From assembly GCA_026027325.1 (NCBI GenBank), contig JAMSLZ010000002.1:2418001-2482000 (forward strand): a DNA stretch of 64,000 bases. Reading direction: 5' to 3'. The DNA is from Actinomucor elegans. Its lineage: Eukaryota; Mucoromycota; Mucoromycetes; Mucorales; Mucoraceae. Shown piece after piece: positions 1 to 13,414 of this stretch. The notes below the pieces were generated by a model. That model did no database searches and was not told where the DNA came from. It worked only from the letters and a program-made list of their open reading frames with translations. The translations under genes and the position numbers were made by a program. The stretch's first letter is position 1; every line of letters begins with the position of its first letter.

Positions 1-1196
1 AAATTTGTAATGTCCTAAAAGATGTAATAGCTTATGTTGATTAAGATCGAGTTTCAAATGCGAGATTAAAACGAGATCGTAGCAGAAGTTTATTGACCGT
101 ACATAGGTCTGGATTACATAAAAGTATACCTTTACAGCTAATCGTTAAAATACTATATACCTATTATATTAAAGTAGAGTAATAATTCTAAAGAAGTAGC
201 AATTCACTTTAATTATATACTAGCTAACAAATGTAACATTTAAACCGGAATCGGTCACGGAATGTAGAGAGATTGAAAAAGAAGGTATGCTCTTCAGCCC
301 AAAATTCTGTATTTGCTTTTTTTTTTTAGCATACAGTAAGTATTTCTAAGGCATGACTAATGGATACCATAAAAAGTATATAATTGAGAGTTTACATATT
401 TAGTTTTGCTGTGTTTTATACTTTAAAGAGCTCATGGGTTGATAAATGCATTAACATTCCGTGGATTTTTGGGAATACATACTTCAATTTTACATAAATC
501 TTTTTAAAATATGATTTGTGCACTAGAACATTGTTATCATTCAAGGATTTCTGGTAGCAGCAATTCTACAGGAAATTTGAAATAGATCGACAGATGTGAA
601 AAGTTTGGAGATAATATAGAATAAATTGAAATGGACTTTTTTTAAGGATAGAACGAGACCAGCATTAAACCCTTTATTGTCCATTGGATTCGGTCTGGGG
701 CTTACCTGGCATTCTATCTTGTTCACATATACAGTAACTGATCATCTTATTTCACTGTTTGGGCGATAATAGTGGCCTTGGGTTCCAAGTATGGGATTTA
801 TGGGAATAACTTTCTCATGTAGAATATTTGACATGCAATAAGTGTGACCGATTCATATACACTTTTTAGTAGAGCATAAATCGTATGCAGCTATTTAGAG
901 TGTTGTATGTTTGACAAAATACAACCAAGATAGGAAATAATACAGAATGCAGCAATTGATATTTAATAATGTAAATAAGCTAGCATATTGTACTTCATAT
1001 TCTCTTTATGCAATAACAATAACGAATTGACAGTAATAACGTGTTGGCAGCATCAAATTATGGAGAGTTGGCCATGTAGGTGAAAATAAACTGATTATGT
1101 ATTGGGTATGCAACTACTAGAGAATGGAGCGCAAAAAATTGTGCATGATCTTTGTCTCTACTATTCGGTCACATATGGAATCCCACCCCTTGAGTA

Positions 1197-1745
1197 ATGA
1201 AAAAAAAAGGTACATCTTTAGAAAATAGTTCTGGTAAGTATATAGTACAATTCGTCAATAAGATCAAGCTTGCTATCCTGAAACCCCTTTGTATCTCAGA
1301 TTATGCTCCACCATTCAAGTCAAGTCTACCAGTGGGTTCAATACATACCAGTAAGACTTTGCTTCATTGCAAAAATGCTGATACATATCGACTGGATGAA
1401 TCGATACATTCTCCTATAATTTTAATCATCTCTGGTCTTGTTTCGACTAAAGCGATGGAAAATTGTACGCCCGCAACAACTGTTACAACCATTTCTACCC
1501 AAGGAGCCATCACCAATACCGATACTATTATGGTTACTTTTACTATAGTCTCCATAATGCTAATAGCTACTGAAATCGATATTGTTACCACCATTACATT
1601 CAATGATGTAACTCAAACCCAAATTATCATTGAGGATGGCACAATCATGGCTGCTACTATTGTTATATCAGAACACAAGTTAGATAAGCACCGGAAATAT
1701 GATGGTAGCCATTATAAGAAAGATGAAGATTTCGATGAGGATTGA
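1197..1745 (+). CDS. Doubtful 182-codon open frame, Thr/Ile-rich
   Basis: This uninterrupted frame would encode about 182 residues. The first half has no recognisable features. The second half is rich in Thr, Ile and Val, and the C-terminus is acidic and lysine-rich (DEDFDED before the stop). There is no clear TATA box, no signal peptide at the first Met, and no family I recognise. Both other plus frames in this stretch are interrupted, and a shorter antisense frame overlaps it. It could be a real species-restricted gene, a decayed gene or chance. Composition alone keeps it on the list. Confidence 0.2.
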   Translation: MKKKGTSLENSSGKYIVQFVNKIKLAILKPLCISDYAPPFKSSLPVGSIHTSKTLLHCKNADTYRLDESIHSPIILIISGLVSTKAMENCTPATTVTTISTQGAITNTDTIMVTFTIVSIMLIATEIDIVTTITFNDVTQTQIIIEDGTIMAATIVISEHKLDKHRKYDGSHYKKDEDFDED

Positions 1746-2149
1746 GAAAGAGATCAGTAGAGGTAAATAAAATGAGCATCATAACAAGCATTGCTTCTAT
1801 GATAATAATTATGAAGCAGATGTAAACAATAAATCTACTTAATTAGATCATGCTTCAACATTTTATCAAATTATGCCATAACAATCATTATCTTTTTTTT
1901 TTTTTTGCCTTTACTTTAAGGTGATATATGTCTAAGATGTAAAAAAAAAAAAAAGTGAAATTCTGGGTTTAGGTATATCCTGGGAGGTTCGGGAAATCGT
2001 TCCATTTCTGACTGGCAATGTTTCTGTTTAATATCTCATTTGGTTGACATTATATATTCTGGGTGAATATATAAATATACTAGGACAGTTATTAGACTGG
2101 AAAGCAATGAATATAGTACATTTGGGATCGTTTACAAATTACATGCATG

Positions 2150-2236
2150 TCAAGAGATGCAGATCTACAGATCTTATCAATCCTTGTCAAATGTCGCATT
2201 TGATTAGTATTGTATGCTCGAAATGAACGACTTGAC
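2150..2236 (+). repeat. Diverged end of the dispersed inverted-repeat family
   Basis: The stretch carries the order seen in the right arm of the foldback element: a GATCT-rich block, then AATGTCGCATTTGATTAGTATT, split here as AATGTCGCATTT plus GATTAGTATT, then a TGCTC..AATGA end. The copy is degenerate and solitary, with no nearby partner arm. Confidence 0.45.
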
Positions 2237-2845
2237 CCATTAAAGTCTTCTTGGAATAGGAGTGTAATCAGTATATTTTATCTGTTGATGATCATGCATC
2301 TATGGCTATACAAGGTATTTCATATCATCGTATTTGTAAATCTAAACCAATTTCGGTTAAACTTAGTAGCATCCGATTAACAATTATTTGGAAAGGGTTA
2401 CCGTATCTATTGAAACCCTTTGAATTTATTAATACGATGCTTAAATAAAAAACTGGTTAGAGACGGCGAAGATTAAGCGAGAAAACACCGACAAATCTTA
2501 TATCCAAAAAGATTTATCGTTATGTGGGGGCTCAAATAAGATATAAATAGTTATATTCTATCATCAAACATTGCCGTCTATGAACAAAAGGCTCCATAAG
2601 TATGAAGAACTATAAACAAATTAAAGGGGCTGTAGCAAATACGATCACGATAAACTCGAGACATAATTTCTTTTAAAAATGTTTAAATAAAGGATAGCAA
2701 AATATCTATTGCACGTCTATATACTTAAGTAGTTAAATGGGTCTCGCTCTTTGATGCAAGTAGATACTTGTCCTACAAAAAAAAAAAAAAAAAAAAAAAA
2801 AAGTTCGGACGAACTATTATATTTGATATAGGTTACATGGAAGAA

Positions 2846-2856
2846 TATATATAAAG
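2846..2856 (+). promoter_or_regulatory. TATA box of the adenylate-forming reductase gene
   Basis: A TATATATAAAG run lies only about 6 bases before the first in-frame ATG (2862) and about 45 bases before the next one (2901). At a usual TATA-to-start distance, transcription would begin after 2862. That favours 2901 as the translation start. Confidence 0.5.
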
Positions 2857-2900
2857 CGTGTATGATCACAGATACTTATACCCTTCTTTTATCCCTTGTA

Positions 2901-5900
2901 ATGACTATAACTAATCCCTATGACAGTGAACAATCCATTATTGAACACCATAAAGCTTTTATAAACTATATTTCAGCTCTTGCTAAACTCCATTCTGATA
3001 GAGTGATGGCCCGATACTGCTTCAATGGCGAGTTCAAACCACTAACTTATGCTGAAGTCGACCGTATCTCTACCAACTTGGCATGTACATGGGCTAGTAA
3101 TCTACAGGAGGTTGAGGTGGTATCTTTTATAAGCGAACATTCAATCAGCTTCATGATTACTATGTTGGCTTTATTGAAACTTCGTGTTACTATGTTTGCT
3201 GTTTCCCCTCGAAGCTCTGAAGCAGCTATCGTTCATATGCTGGAAAAGACTCAATCCAAGCTACTCATCTCAAATGTTAAATACGAATCTATTTCCAAGT
3301 CTGCTGCTGCTCAAATTGACGGTGTCAAAGTCATTACTGTCCAACCTTTGGATATTGAAACTCTTCTTCAAGAACCTCTTCACGCTGGCTTTGAAACGAT
3401 CCTTGATTTCAATTTTACCAAAGATGATATTGAAAAAACCGCAATAATCATACATAGGTAATAACATGGATCTAGCAGTTATGTTTATTTGAATGAAGAA
3501 TCTCAGAATTACTTTTTTTTTTTTATCTAGTTCTGGATCGACTGCTTTTCCTAAACCTGTCCATATTAGTAACCGCTACTTATTCCGGATGGCTAGAACA
3601 TTTTCCGTCATAGTTAATTCTAGTGAAGGCGTTGCATCGTTTAATGAAAACGATTCAATTCTTAATTGTACACCTCTGTAAATATTATTTAAAAACATGC
3701 CACTTCATCAATTACTATACTGACCCAAAAGAACTGCCTAGCTTCTACGTTTATGGTTACTTGACTTGCTTTGCAACGATTAACTTTGGTGGTTGTGTCG
3801 TATTTGTAGAAAGACTTCCACCTTCTGCACAAGAAATTGTTCAGGCTATCAAGACTAACAAAACAACTCTTTTGAGCGCTTCTCCTCTCGTCTTGGAACA
3901 AATGATATCTTATCTTCAAGAGACAAATGACTATTCCATTGCAGACCACCTCAAGCTTGTTCTCGTTGGTGGAGCTCCACTTAAACCGGAATCTGGAGAT
4001 TGGCTTCTCTCACATGGTATCAATATTCGAAACGGATATGGATCTACTGAAACCGGCCATGTTCTGATAAGTGACTTTAATCAAAAAAGTAGAAACTGGA
4101 ACTCATTGCGTCCACTTTTGAAGGACTCCCAAGGAGTCTATTATGCCATGTTTGAGACTAATGATGTATCTGAACCAGATGTGAAGCATTTATACTTGCG
4201 TGGAGGCTGTCCTACTCTAGCTACTCATATATCTAACCGTTTAGATGGTGGCTACGACACAAATGACCTGTTCAAAGAACATCCGGACTATCCTGGTTAT
4301 TATGTCTACTTGTGCCGTCGTGATGACATATTGGTCATGGAAAATGGTGAAAAAACGAATCCCATTCCGATGGAAGCGATGATACGACAAAGTCCTGTAG
4401 TCAAGCAAGTTGTTGTGCTCGGTCAAGGTCGACGATGTACGGCTGCTTTGATTCAAATAGATATGCAGCATGCATTAAAGTTAAACCCTAATCAAATCAA
4501 CGCATCTGTCCATGAAGCAGTCAAGAAAGCGAACATCAGTTGTCCTAAGCATAGCACGGTTCTTCCCCAAATGGTTTGGATCCTTCCGTTCAACAAAACT
4601 CTTCCTTCTACTGACAAGGGAACAGTAATGCGTAAGAAGGCTGCTGCTGAATACGCTGATGTTATTGAAAAACTGTATAAAGATTTCATTGAAGGGACCT
4701 CTCACTGTGCTACTGATATTTCTGTTGATGTATCAACTTGGTCGATAGAGGGCATAGAGAGCTTTCTGGTTGATTGTGCTTCTGAGGTATTGCAAGTCCC
4801 CCGATCTAACTTTGTAAATCATTCTCAATCTATCTTTGATCTTGGATTCAATTCTCTCTCTGCTATTCAGCTTCGAAACCTCATAGCCAAACGCTTTAAC
4901 TATATATCTCAAAACTTTTTGTTTGAATATCCAACGATCGCTTCGATGCAAAAAGCTCTTATGAGTAGCCTAAAAGAAGACCCCTCGGCACAAATCGAAA
5001 AACGATACCAGCAAACACAAGACCTGGCTCATTATTATATCAAGAAAGCTGAAATTGATTTTCCAGTTGCTTGTAAACGTTACGACGGAAAGAAGGATAT
5101 AGTGGTTCTCTTAACTGGTGCTACCGGCTCTCTTGGGTCTTTCATGTTGCGTGACATGCTCAGAAATACTTGTGTCAAAAAGATATACTGCTGTGTTCGT
5201 GGAAGTAAAGAACAACTACATCAACGACTTGTTGAAGCTTTTGAATCTCGCTGTCTGGACGTCTCTCTGTTAAACACTAGTCGCATAGAAGCTTTACCTA
5301 TGGCTTTCAATGAGCCTTTTTTGGGGATTTCAAAAGAGCGTTATCACCAACTCAAGCAAGAAATCACCGTTATCCAACACTCTGCTTGGCTATTGAACTT
5401 TAATTTGCCCATCGACCATTTCGACAAAGAGTGCATTGCTCCTTTTTACAACTTGCTCAAGTTTGCTTATCGAGAAACCAACCCCATGCATGTGCACTTT
5501 ATTTCGAGCGTCTCGGCTAATGCTTCTCTCGGAAGTGAGATTGCTGAAGAGCCTTTACCTTTGAACGCCCATGTAGCTATGCCTATAGGTTACAGCCAAT
5601 CCAAGTTTGTTGTAGAGGTGCTGCTTAACTATTTGACTAGCGAGAAAAATTTTCCTTGTTATATTGAACGACTTGGTCAAGTCTGTGGTGATTCTGTCAA
5701 TGGTGTATGGAACACCTCAGAGCAATTCCCATTGATGTTTATAGGTGGAGGTTCTATCATGCACAAAATGCCCAACTTGGATATAACCATAGACTGGATT
5801 CCCGTTGATGCTGCTTCTGTGTCTATAGTGAACATTATGCTTCGCACAGCCTTTTTACCCGCTGATCAAGATCAGTTCATTTATCATATTGTGAATCCTT

Positions 5901-6187
5901 GCACTGTGACATGGACAAGCGTCCTTGGGGCCATGAGAGATTCTGGCATGGACTTTGAAATTGTTTCTCCTTCAGAGTGGATAGAATCTCTCTTGCAAGA
6001 TGGTACGAATCCAGCTTATCGCCTTGTATCTTTTTATGAAGCCAGCTTTAAGGGATTCAAGATGCCTATCTATAAAACTATCGAATCTAGTGCATTATCA
6101 CCTCTTATAAACCAATCTCCTGTGCTTGACGCTACATTATTCAGAAAATTCTTGGCTTATTGGAAATCTGTTGGTTTTTATGCTTAA
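2901..6187 (+). CDS. NRPS-like adenylate-forming reductase (A-T-R)
   Basis: Exons are 2901-3457, 3531-3677 and 3742-6187, giving about 1,049 residues. Splicing the first intron restores the adenylation core motif HSSGSTAFPKP, and the second is closed by a CTGAC-type branch and TAG. Domains in order: adenylation/AMP-binding (SGST near residue 187, YGSTETG near 333, C-terminal Lys motif in STDKGTVMRKK); a phosphopantetheine carrier site (DLGFNSLS near 604); and a Rossmann thioester-reductase domain (LTGATGSLG near 693, catalytic-type YSQSK near 851). Such enzymes activate a carboxylic acid as AMP ester, load it on the carrier, and release it by NADPH reduction to an aldehyde or alcohol. The substrate cannot be read from sequence. 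There is no condensation domain. It is shorter than Lys2, so it resembles fungal carboxylate-reductase-like NRPS-like enzymes rather than aminoadipate reductase. The ATG at 2862 is in frame but sits next to the TATA box. Confidence 0.88.
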
Positions 6188-7280
6188 TTCCATTCTCTAG
6201 ATGTGAAATAAACTATAGTTTAATTAAATTTATGTAGATACCGCTTGTATAGTATACATGTAAAACTTTATTGCAAGTACGTATCGATGCAATTTATTAT
6301 ATATATCCCGACTGGATCGTGATGTAAATTATATAGCCGCAGAGCTTCTATATTGAATCTGTCTGCTACTTTTATCCAATGCTTGGGTAATAAAAAAGCC
6401 TTAAAATACAAAACCCTCTTTTCTTTTTACCGCAGTTTATATATAATTCACTTGTTCTGGAAAATGAATAACATATCGGATGCTGTAAAGATCTTGTGAT
6501 ATTGTCTAGCCAAGATATGTGAGATATACTTAACTATACTATACACTAATATATAAAAAAATTCATAGTTTATTTCATAAACAATGAAAATTTCGTTATA
6601 AAACACATATCTAAGCATTCTCAACGCTGTTAAAAAGTATTATAAAAGTATGTCGCTTTGTAATCATGGCGAGTCGTATTGGCCGGCGATAATTGAATTA
6701 GCTTCTCAGAGGGATCAGGAATAAAAAAAAAAAAAAAAAAAAAAAAGAGAATTGGTGTGACAACTTGAATATTATATATATATATATGTATACATAAAAA
6801 CATAGACAAAAATACACTGCTGTTTCATACTTTTATGGATGTACTATTTATATTAAATTAAACCATGTTTTGAAAATTCTGACTTTGCGTTTCATGGAAA
6901 TCGTGGGAAATTGAAGTATTTATATCTAATGGGATAGCCTTTATAGAATTTACTATTTTGAACATTGTAACATTTCTGAAAATGATTCCGGTTTAATATT
7001 ATGCTTGGTCGCCATTTCATGTTCGGAACAAACTAGTACACCCAATGGGATGAGTACTATTCGAACTGGAATACTGCACATATATTATATTTAGTAATTG
7101 TCTGTAAATGACATGATGCATTTGGTAAGTAAATCTAATGAAAAACTCTCAGCAGATCTTGGTTTACTCTCCCATCTGATAGATGCCACATGTCCGAAAT
7201 GAGCCATCGTGTCTAGTACAATTATTATTTAATGCTAGTAAAACCAATATATCATGCTCATCGATTATTAATCTATAAAT

Positions 7281-7395
7281 GAAATGCATTTCATATAGCA
7301 TGCTACATCAAATGATTTATAGATCTCTTGACCGATCCCCATGCAATGTCGCATCAGATTACTATATCATGTTCAGCATAAACTATTGAGCCTGC
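7281..7395 (+). repeat. Copy of the dispersed repeat end
   Basis: It matches the right arm of the foldback element in order: AAATGCATTTCA, TTATAGATCTCTTGACCGATCCC, split as TTATAGATCTCTTG plus ACCGATCCC, then AATGTCGCATCAGATTA and CATGTTCAGCATAAAC. It is diverged but collinear over about 110 bp. Confidence 0.55.
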
Positions 7396-7454
7396 TGCAA
7401 CATTTCCTAGCCACACTATAATCAATATATTCTACTGATACCATATTACTGCAC

Positions 7455-7555
7455 AATGTCATGCATTTCATATGGGCGTGAACTAATGATCAAATCTCTT
7501 CTTCCATCCCAGCGAAATGTCGCATCTGTCTAGTGCTCCAAGTTTAGAACGAGTT
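7455..7555 (+). repeat. Second, more diverged copy of the dispersed repeat end
   Basis: It contains ATGCATTTCATATGGG, an AATGATCAAATCTCTT block and GCGAAATGTCGCATCTG, in the same order as the neighbouring copy at 7281-7395. It lies in direct orientation to that copy. Confidence 0.4.
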
Positions 7556-10500
7556 GCTGCATTTACTAGATTCCCATATAACCTTAAATAATATATTTGT
7601 AGAATATTCATTTTTCACGCATATGCTCATGGGCCTCAATTTGGTTGAATATATGCTTAAGGAATAGGCCATAGCCGTCTTCTGTTATTAAGCACCAAAG
7701 CATAGTATCTATTCAATAGTGTAATTGCACAAAATACACACAGATCTTTCAATGACAGCATAGAGATAGTATAAAGGCGACATTCTAATCATTGAGAGAC
7801 GATAGTACCTATGTAATAATGACCAACCTATCTATATAGGATGACGATATCACTAATAAATCAAATAGCCACAAACAATCTATATGTATAATGATCATGA
7901 GATTTAACCCAAGACTGGCGAAAAAAAAGGGAGGATCTGGACTTTCCACATACTTAGAGCACTTGATGATTCGGTCTATTTTACTTATTTAGTTTAGTCA
8001 AAGTGATACTAGAGCGAGACTCGAACTTTATTAAATGAAAACCCATCAGTATATGTAATACAACGTTGGTCATGGGTATAGATGACGAGGGGCCATGTAA
8101 CAATAGGAGTGTCAATGGTTCAACACAGCATCTATAGTTTAACCAATATAATGAAAATACCTTTATTCTACCTAGTATATATGTAAATCATGTAAAAGAA
8201 AAAAAAACCTCAGAATCTACTTGTTTATTTCATACATTCTGCATACAGAATAAGGGACACTCAACATCGAATGTAATAAATAAAAAAGGAAACATGGGAA
8301 AATAAACTATGACGAATGTTTTCTTCGCATTATTTGTAAAACTCATGGTTTTTGAATGCATAATACGACAACAAAAGAAGCAAACTTCTGTTATATGCAC
8401 GTTTGTACATTGAGTACAACCATGGTACAAGGTGTAACTTTTTGTTAATGATATCATTTGCGCTTTGGCGAATGCACATTTAAATTATCAAACTGTAAAG
8501 GCGCTATACAGAAAATAGCCGCCATTCTTTTTCTTTTTTTTTTTTTTTTAATTTAACTTGCTGTTTATAGTTTTATGAAAAAAAAATCAACAAAAAAAAA
8601 AGTATTACCGAATCTCAGTAGGTTTATACTTTTCTTTATTATCCTTTACAACCGTTAAAGTTGTCTGTATTATAAAACTGTCTCAGGAAGGAGCTTGATT
8701 CCCATAGATTGGGGTGTCGCTATATTTTGATACGGAACAGAGCAACCCGAATATCCATGTGTCTCAAATACAAGATTCAGTCAGCGAAAGTAGTACATGG
8801 ATTTGACAAAGCCTAAAAGAGGCGTTGCGCTTTGAATTTGTTCATTTGACGACTAATAAGAACTATAATTTAGTCCAGTTGGAATAAAATACAGGCACAG
8901 AAACATTACATATATGCTATATACATTGAAACGAGGTTGTTAAAGACGTAGTATATATATATATCGAGTAGCTGAACATGGGGCTGGCCTACTTATAACC
9001 GCCTAAAGGAGTTTCATATACAAGTAAAAACTATTTTCCTTTGACTGTAACGGATCAGTTAATAGAGCAATGGGCTAGGCTCATTTTCATTAGTGTCAGG
9101 TTATTGTTTAGGAAGCTGGTGCTATTAATAACAAGGACAGAGAAAGGATCAACCATTTTTTCCTATATCAAATTGGTTAGGCTCGATGGTTTGGCCAATA
9201 GAGACCGTGAGTCAGCTTAAACCAGTATAAAAGACCAAAGAAGGTAGATCAATGGAATGAAAAAAAACCACGATCTGTGTGACCTTTGCCGTCGGATCTA
9301 GAGTATATATGTAAATTTGTCATGTTTCGTTACAAATTTCTTTGTTTCAAACAATCGTGCTGTCTTGATTATTATCGAATGTACAATTCAGAATATTTGA
9401 CACATGTCAGATTATATCAGGAAACTGTCCTCGTTTTTTCATTGGTTTGTTTTTTGTAAACTAAAGCAAACAGACTCAACTATAGAATACCCAGCTCAGC
9501 CACAAAGATAAAAAAGAATGCTTCACCTATAGGTTAAATAACTAAACTCTGTAATCAGTGTTCCTTAAAGCACTTACATGATCGTAACGTCATAATGATG
9601 TGAACGGAAGCTACTTCTCAATATAGAACCCAATAAGCAATTAATCGCACAAAAGTCAAAAGTGGAAAGCGAGCCACTTTGGGAATCAACAGACGCAAGA
9701 TGACGGTTCAATATGCGCTTATAAAGAGAAATAGTAAGTCTCTCTTCAATCGAAATGTGCTCATATTGTTTTCTGTTCATGATCGTAATTCAACTATTAA
9801 AAAAAACCAGCTTATTCTCTTTCAATTGATAAAGCTATCTTTCATTATCAGCACGCCAGGAACAACTGGAATTCATTGAATGACGGTGATTGAATAACAA
9901 TGCCTTGCTGAAACCTCTTCTTTTTTAGAATCTCAATGAATCAAGATATACCTTTTAACTCTACAATAAAAATGAAGCAAAATATATTATTTCCAAAGAG
10001 CAATCTTTTATAAATATAAAATAATGACAGTAAAAGTAAAGGATCGACATAATTCATAAGCGCAGGTATGCGGAAAATAAATAATGCGCGGCTTAATGCT
10101 TCACTACTACCGCTAGTTCAATAATGGGCCGTGATGGGTTAACGATTTTCAAGATGAATATAAAAAAAAGAGCGCGCATTCTGTAATAAAATACTTTTCA
10201 GCGATTCAGGTAAGTGCTAGATACCACTGAAGTTATAATATTTAAAGCAAATGCGATTCAAGTGTCGCATTTTCTCCATTTGGAATTGACTATTTACCCT
10301 CAAGTAGAGAGTTTGTTTATTAGTAACTATCAATCTGTACTTTTTTTTTTTAAAAAAAAAATTCAAGGCTTTCACCTTCCAGTATATATATATATATCAG
10401 CTTGCTTTAAACGCATTCATTTAGTAAAACTCAAAACACAATTCTTGTTTGGGCAAAACGACTGTGCCAATCAAGAGTTTTGTTTCAGCAAGCTGTTCAA

Positions 10501-12170
10501 AAGAGTATAATTATGTAACACGCTTGATCGAATTTGCTCAGTTTGAGCAAATCATAGCTATTTAATATTCTCGTGTATGTCTGTCAAAAGTAATACCGCT
10601 GCAATCTGAATTTGATCCGAGAACATTGGATTCAACAAACGGTTGGTTTACACAGAGTCGAAAACATTAAAGTCAGTGCTTGATCGTAATTCCGTTTAAA
10701 ATCACAAAATCTGATATGGCTAAACATCCAACCGAGGTGCAGCGCTTGCTTTCGAGAAAAATATAGAATAAAAAAAGATCTTTCCAAAGAGCTATCTTGG
10801 GTAACAATTCATTGCCATTAGCAGGCTCTAGAGGTTGTTTTATGCTGATTATCGGAGTGTTAATGTGGTATTCTATCTGTTAAATCGTATTTAGGTCAAG
10901 AGCTGATCAAGATAATTGTTAGATCTCAGGAAAATATAGAAAAAAAGAAGGATTCTCTTTTTAATAAAGCTCTTTTCATGACTTTATGTGCACATGCGTA
11001 ACTATTGGAGTACTCTAAACGCACAGTATGTTACGGTAATTGAAAATATCTCCTGCAGTGTGATCTGACCATGGCATGTACATTTGAACGGAGTCAATTG
11101 CCAAAGAGTAAAAAATTGTGCGTGTCATTGGATCGATCGATTTTGGGGGAACACGTAATGAATATAATAATGTTTAGAATTAAAAGAAGAGCCTTTGGCA
11201 TTGCCATTTAAGTAGAAATGTTCCCTTTGTGTGGACCTATGCTTGAGATCGAATTCGATCTGTATATGCTGTATTACAAATCCTTCTTTATGTTCTTGAA
11301 CCCAGTCATAGGTCGGGAAAATGGCATCACTCTTGGGACTCGAGTTTTGGATTTTGCTGTATTTCCTTATTGCGCATATGAGCGATATGTAAGAAAAACC
11401 ATTATAAACCCGAAAACAAGATGACCCATGAGCATAGTAAAACAAATTACATACACCGATCTAGCTTGACATTATATATCATTATGTGAATCTACTTTAT
11501 AACCAAAAAAAAAAACATGCTTTATGGACCACAGCAAGCAATCTCAACTATTGATTTCAAATGAAAAAAAAAAGGTCAAGGACACAGCAATTGAATTAAA
11601 GTTCAGCAATGCTAAATGAGAACGAACCGGATTTCTTTAGCCGCGTTCTTGTTTTCAGACGCATGTCGATGTCTAGACAAGAAATGTGAGTGAATCAAGA
11701 AAAGACAAACCTCAGGAAAGCAAGTCTCTGTGTTAATTAAATGGTGGTTGACTTAATTGGAAAATGAGGATAGTCTGTGCCCATAGTCAATTATTCGGTT
11801 CTCGTATAGTGAATTTAAAAGAAAAAAAAATTTCAGATCGATTTCATTTGATCTAATTGAAATTCATTCGGTTAACGAGGAGACTTTTCATTATGCTTTC
11901 CTATAGTTTTAGTAGATAATTCGTGTGAGAAAAGCGTTTTATAATATTGATAACATTACCAAGTACCACAAACCTAGGTTTAAGCCGATGGAAGCACAAG
12001 AACCATCAGGTTTGCAATCACAACTTAGAAAAGGAAGCACTTTAGCTCAAACTCGGTCTTTAAGTCTCCGTTGAAATGCGGTGATTCTACGCGAAAATAG
12101 TTTTTGCTTTATTAGGTGACAGCGCGCCGTTTTTAAACAGTAATGTTCTTGCTCTTGTTCTTTGTTCTTG

Positions 12171-12178
12171 TATATAAA
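12171..12178 (+). promoter_or_regulatory. TATA box of the bHLH gene
   Basis: TATATAAA lies 47 bases upstream of the ATG at 12225, preceded by CT-rich sequence with repeated GTTCTTG words. Spacing is as expected for a short leader. Confidence 0.55.
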
Positions 12179-12224
12179 TGGCCCTAGTTCTTATTTGCTC
12201 TTCTTCTTTCTTTAGTCGAATATC

Positions 12225-13359
12225 ATGTTTCCCGCCCAAAGAGGTTTATACGGCCATAGATCTACTATGAACCAATTCGCAAAGCCTGGATATCCTTATA
12301 TGAACTTTGATCCTTTTCCCTTTACAAATGCCAACTTGACTGATATGTCAATGAATAGTAATTTCTCTGGTGATGAACTATCAAAAGAGGATACTATCAA
12401 TCATATGATCACTAAAAAGTAAGCTATGAAACGCTCAACAGTTGCACAATAAATTAATTCTTTTTGATACATAGACCTCTTAGTAAAGCTGAGCGTCGCG
12501 CAGAACACAACGCTATTGAACGGGCTCGTCGTGAAAACCTGAATACCAAATTTCAGTCTCTTGCTCAAGCACTTCCTAACCTGATGAACTACCGCAGACC
12601 TTCCAAAAGCCAAATTGTTGAGAAGGCTCTTGATTGGGTCAAGCAAAGCATTTCTAGGGAAGAACGCTATCGTTACCAAATCCTACAATTACAAAGAGAA
12701 AATAAAAGACTGCTGGTTCAATGTATGCATCAAGAAGGTACTCTTCCACCTGTTGATACCAGACAGCAACAACAACAACAACAACAACAACAGCATCAGC
12801 AGCATCAGCAGCAGCCACCTCGTTTGTCTTTAACCACTACAACTCCTTTGCTTAATCCATCTTATCCTGACTTTACTACCGAACACAATGATGGCTGGTC
12901 CAACAACTCTCATCTTTTAAATGTCACACCTCAAATGACACCTTGTACTAGCACTGAAGACCTTTCAAAACAAGAAGAAGACGATAATGCTAGTAGTGGT
13001 AATGAAGATGATCTCGATTACCGTTCTTCGCCATACCAGGGTAAGCAACATAAGACATCACTGTATGCATTTGTATACTAACTCGACTGCATTAGTATCT
13101 TACTTGAAACATGTTTCACCTCAAAAGCAGCACAATCCTCAAGCATATATGGCTGCCGGCTTGGCATATCGTAAGTTATTTAGACTGTATGCCCATTGTT
13201 CTCTCTATCTAATTATCTCTATTAATAGCTATTGATTATCAATCGCAAGAAGCCCAGTTTGACGCTAGTCTTGCACATCAGTGGAACAAATATCCGATGG
13301 ACGGTAGTAGTCTCGACTCTGGGTTCAGTAGCAGAAATACACTTCAAATGCTATCCTGA
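12225..13359 (+). CDS. bHLH transcription factor with poly-Gln tract
   Basis: Exons are 12225-12418, 12475-13040, 13096-13170 and 13229-13359, giving about 321 residues. The third junction is supported by a perfect TACTAAC branch just before the acceptor. The basic region EHNAIERARRENLN carries the His-Glu-Arg E-box-contact pattern. It is followed by helix 1 (FQSLAQALPN), a loop, and helix 2 (KSQIVEKALDWVK), together about residues 66-125. A leucine-containing helix (YQILQLQRENKRLL) continues after it, then a Gln/His tract coded by CAA and CAG repeats and a Ser/Asp/Glu-rich region. The family binds E-box DNA as dimers in the nucleus. The target pathway is unknown. The tail after the third intron (IDYQSQEAQFDA onward) reads cleanly to a TGA. 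Confidence 0.85.
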
Positions 13360-13368
13360 GCTAGCAAA

Positions 13369-13371
<3 letters not shown>

Positions 13372-13408
<37 letters not shown>
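13372..13408. repeat. (TA)n microsatellite
   Basis: About 37 bases of uninterrupted TA dinucleotides lie just 3' of the bHLH stop codon, probably in its 3' untranslated or terminator region. Confidence 0.9.

Positions 13409-13414
<6 letters not shown>

Larger units (their letters stand above)
1..2845. other. Intergenic region without a convincing gene
   Basis: AT-rich sequence with poly-A/T runs, for example near 1891-1910, 1940-1955 and 2780-2803. The only long open frame (1197-1745, plus) is listed separately as doubtful. Near 2150-2236 is a diverged copy of the dispersed repeat end described for the foldback element at 17408-18321. Nothing else is supported. Confidence 0.6.
6188..12170. 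other. Gene desert of about 6 kb with dispersed repeat ends
   Basis: I see no gene. There are only short chance frames, poly-A tracts (near 6724-6746 and 8528-8550), TA microsatellites near 6771-6790, and solitary copies of the dispersed repeat end (7281-7395 and 7455-7555, listed separately). The block between two TF/enzyme genes looks like decayed transposon territory. Confidence 0.6.

Noticed and set aside
8230..8457. 75-codon minus-strand frame with several Cys residues.
   Set aside because: No conserved domain, no promoter signal, and it lies in repeat-rich desert; likely chance.
9574..9780. Minus-strand frame starting KQYEHISIEERLTISLY, reminiscent of the IS30-type helix-turn-helix start.
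   Set aside because: The likeness covers about 15 residues only, the rest does not fit, and no DDE domain follows in any frame nearby.
11125..11445. 106-codon minus-strand frame with a PTYDWVQEHKEGFVIQ segment recalling FAR1/MULE N-termini.
   Set aside because: The match is short, no zinc-finger or transposase domain is present, and an overlapping plus-strand frame is equally long in part.
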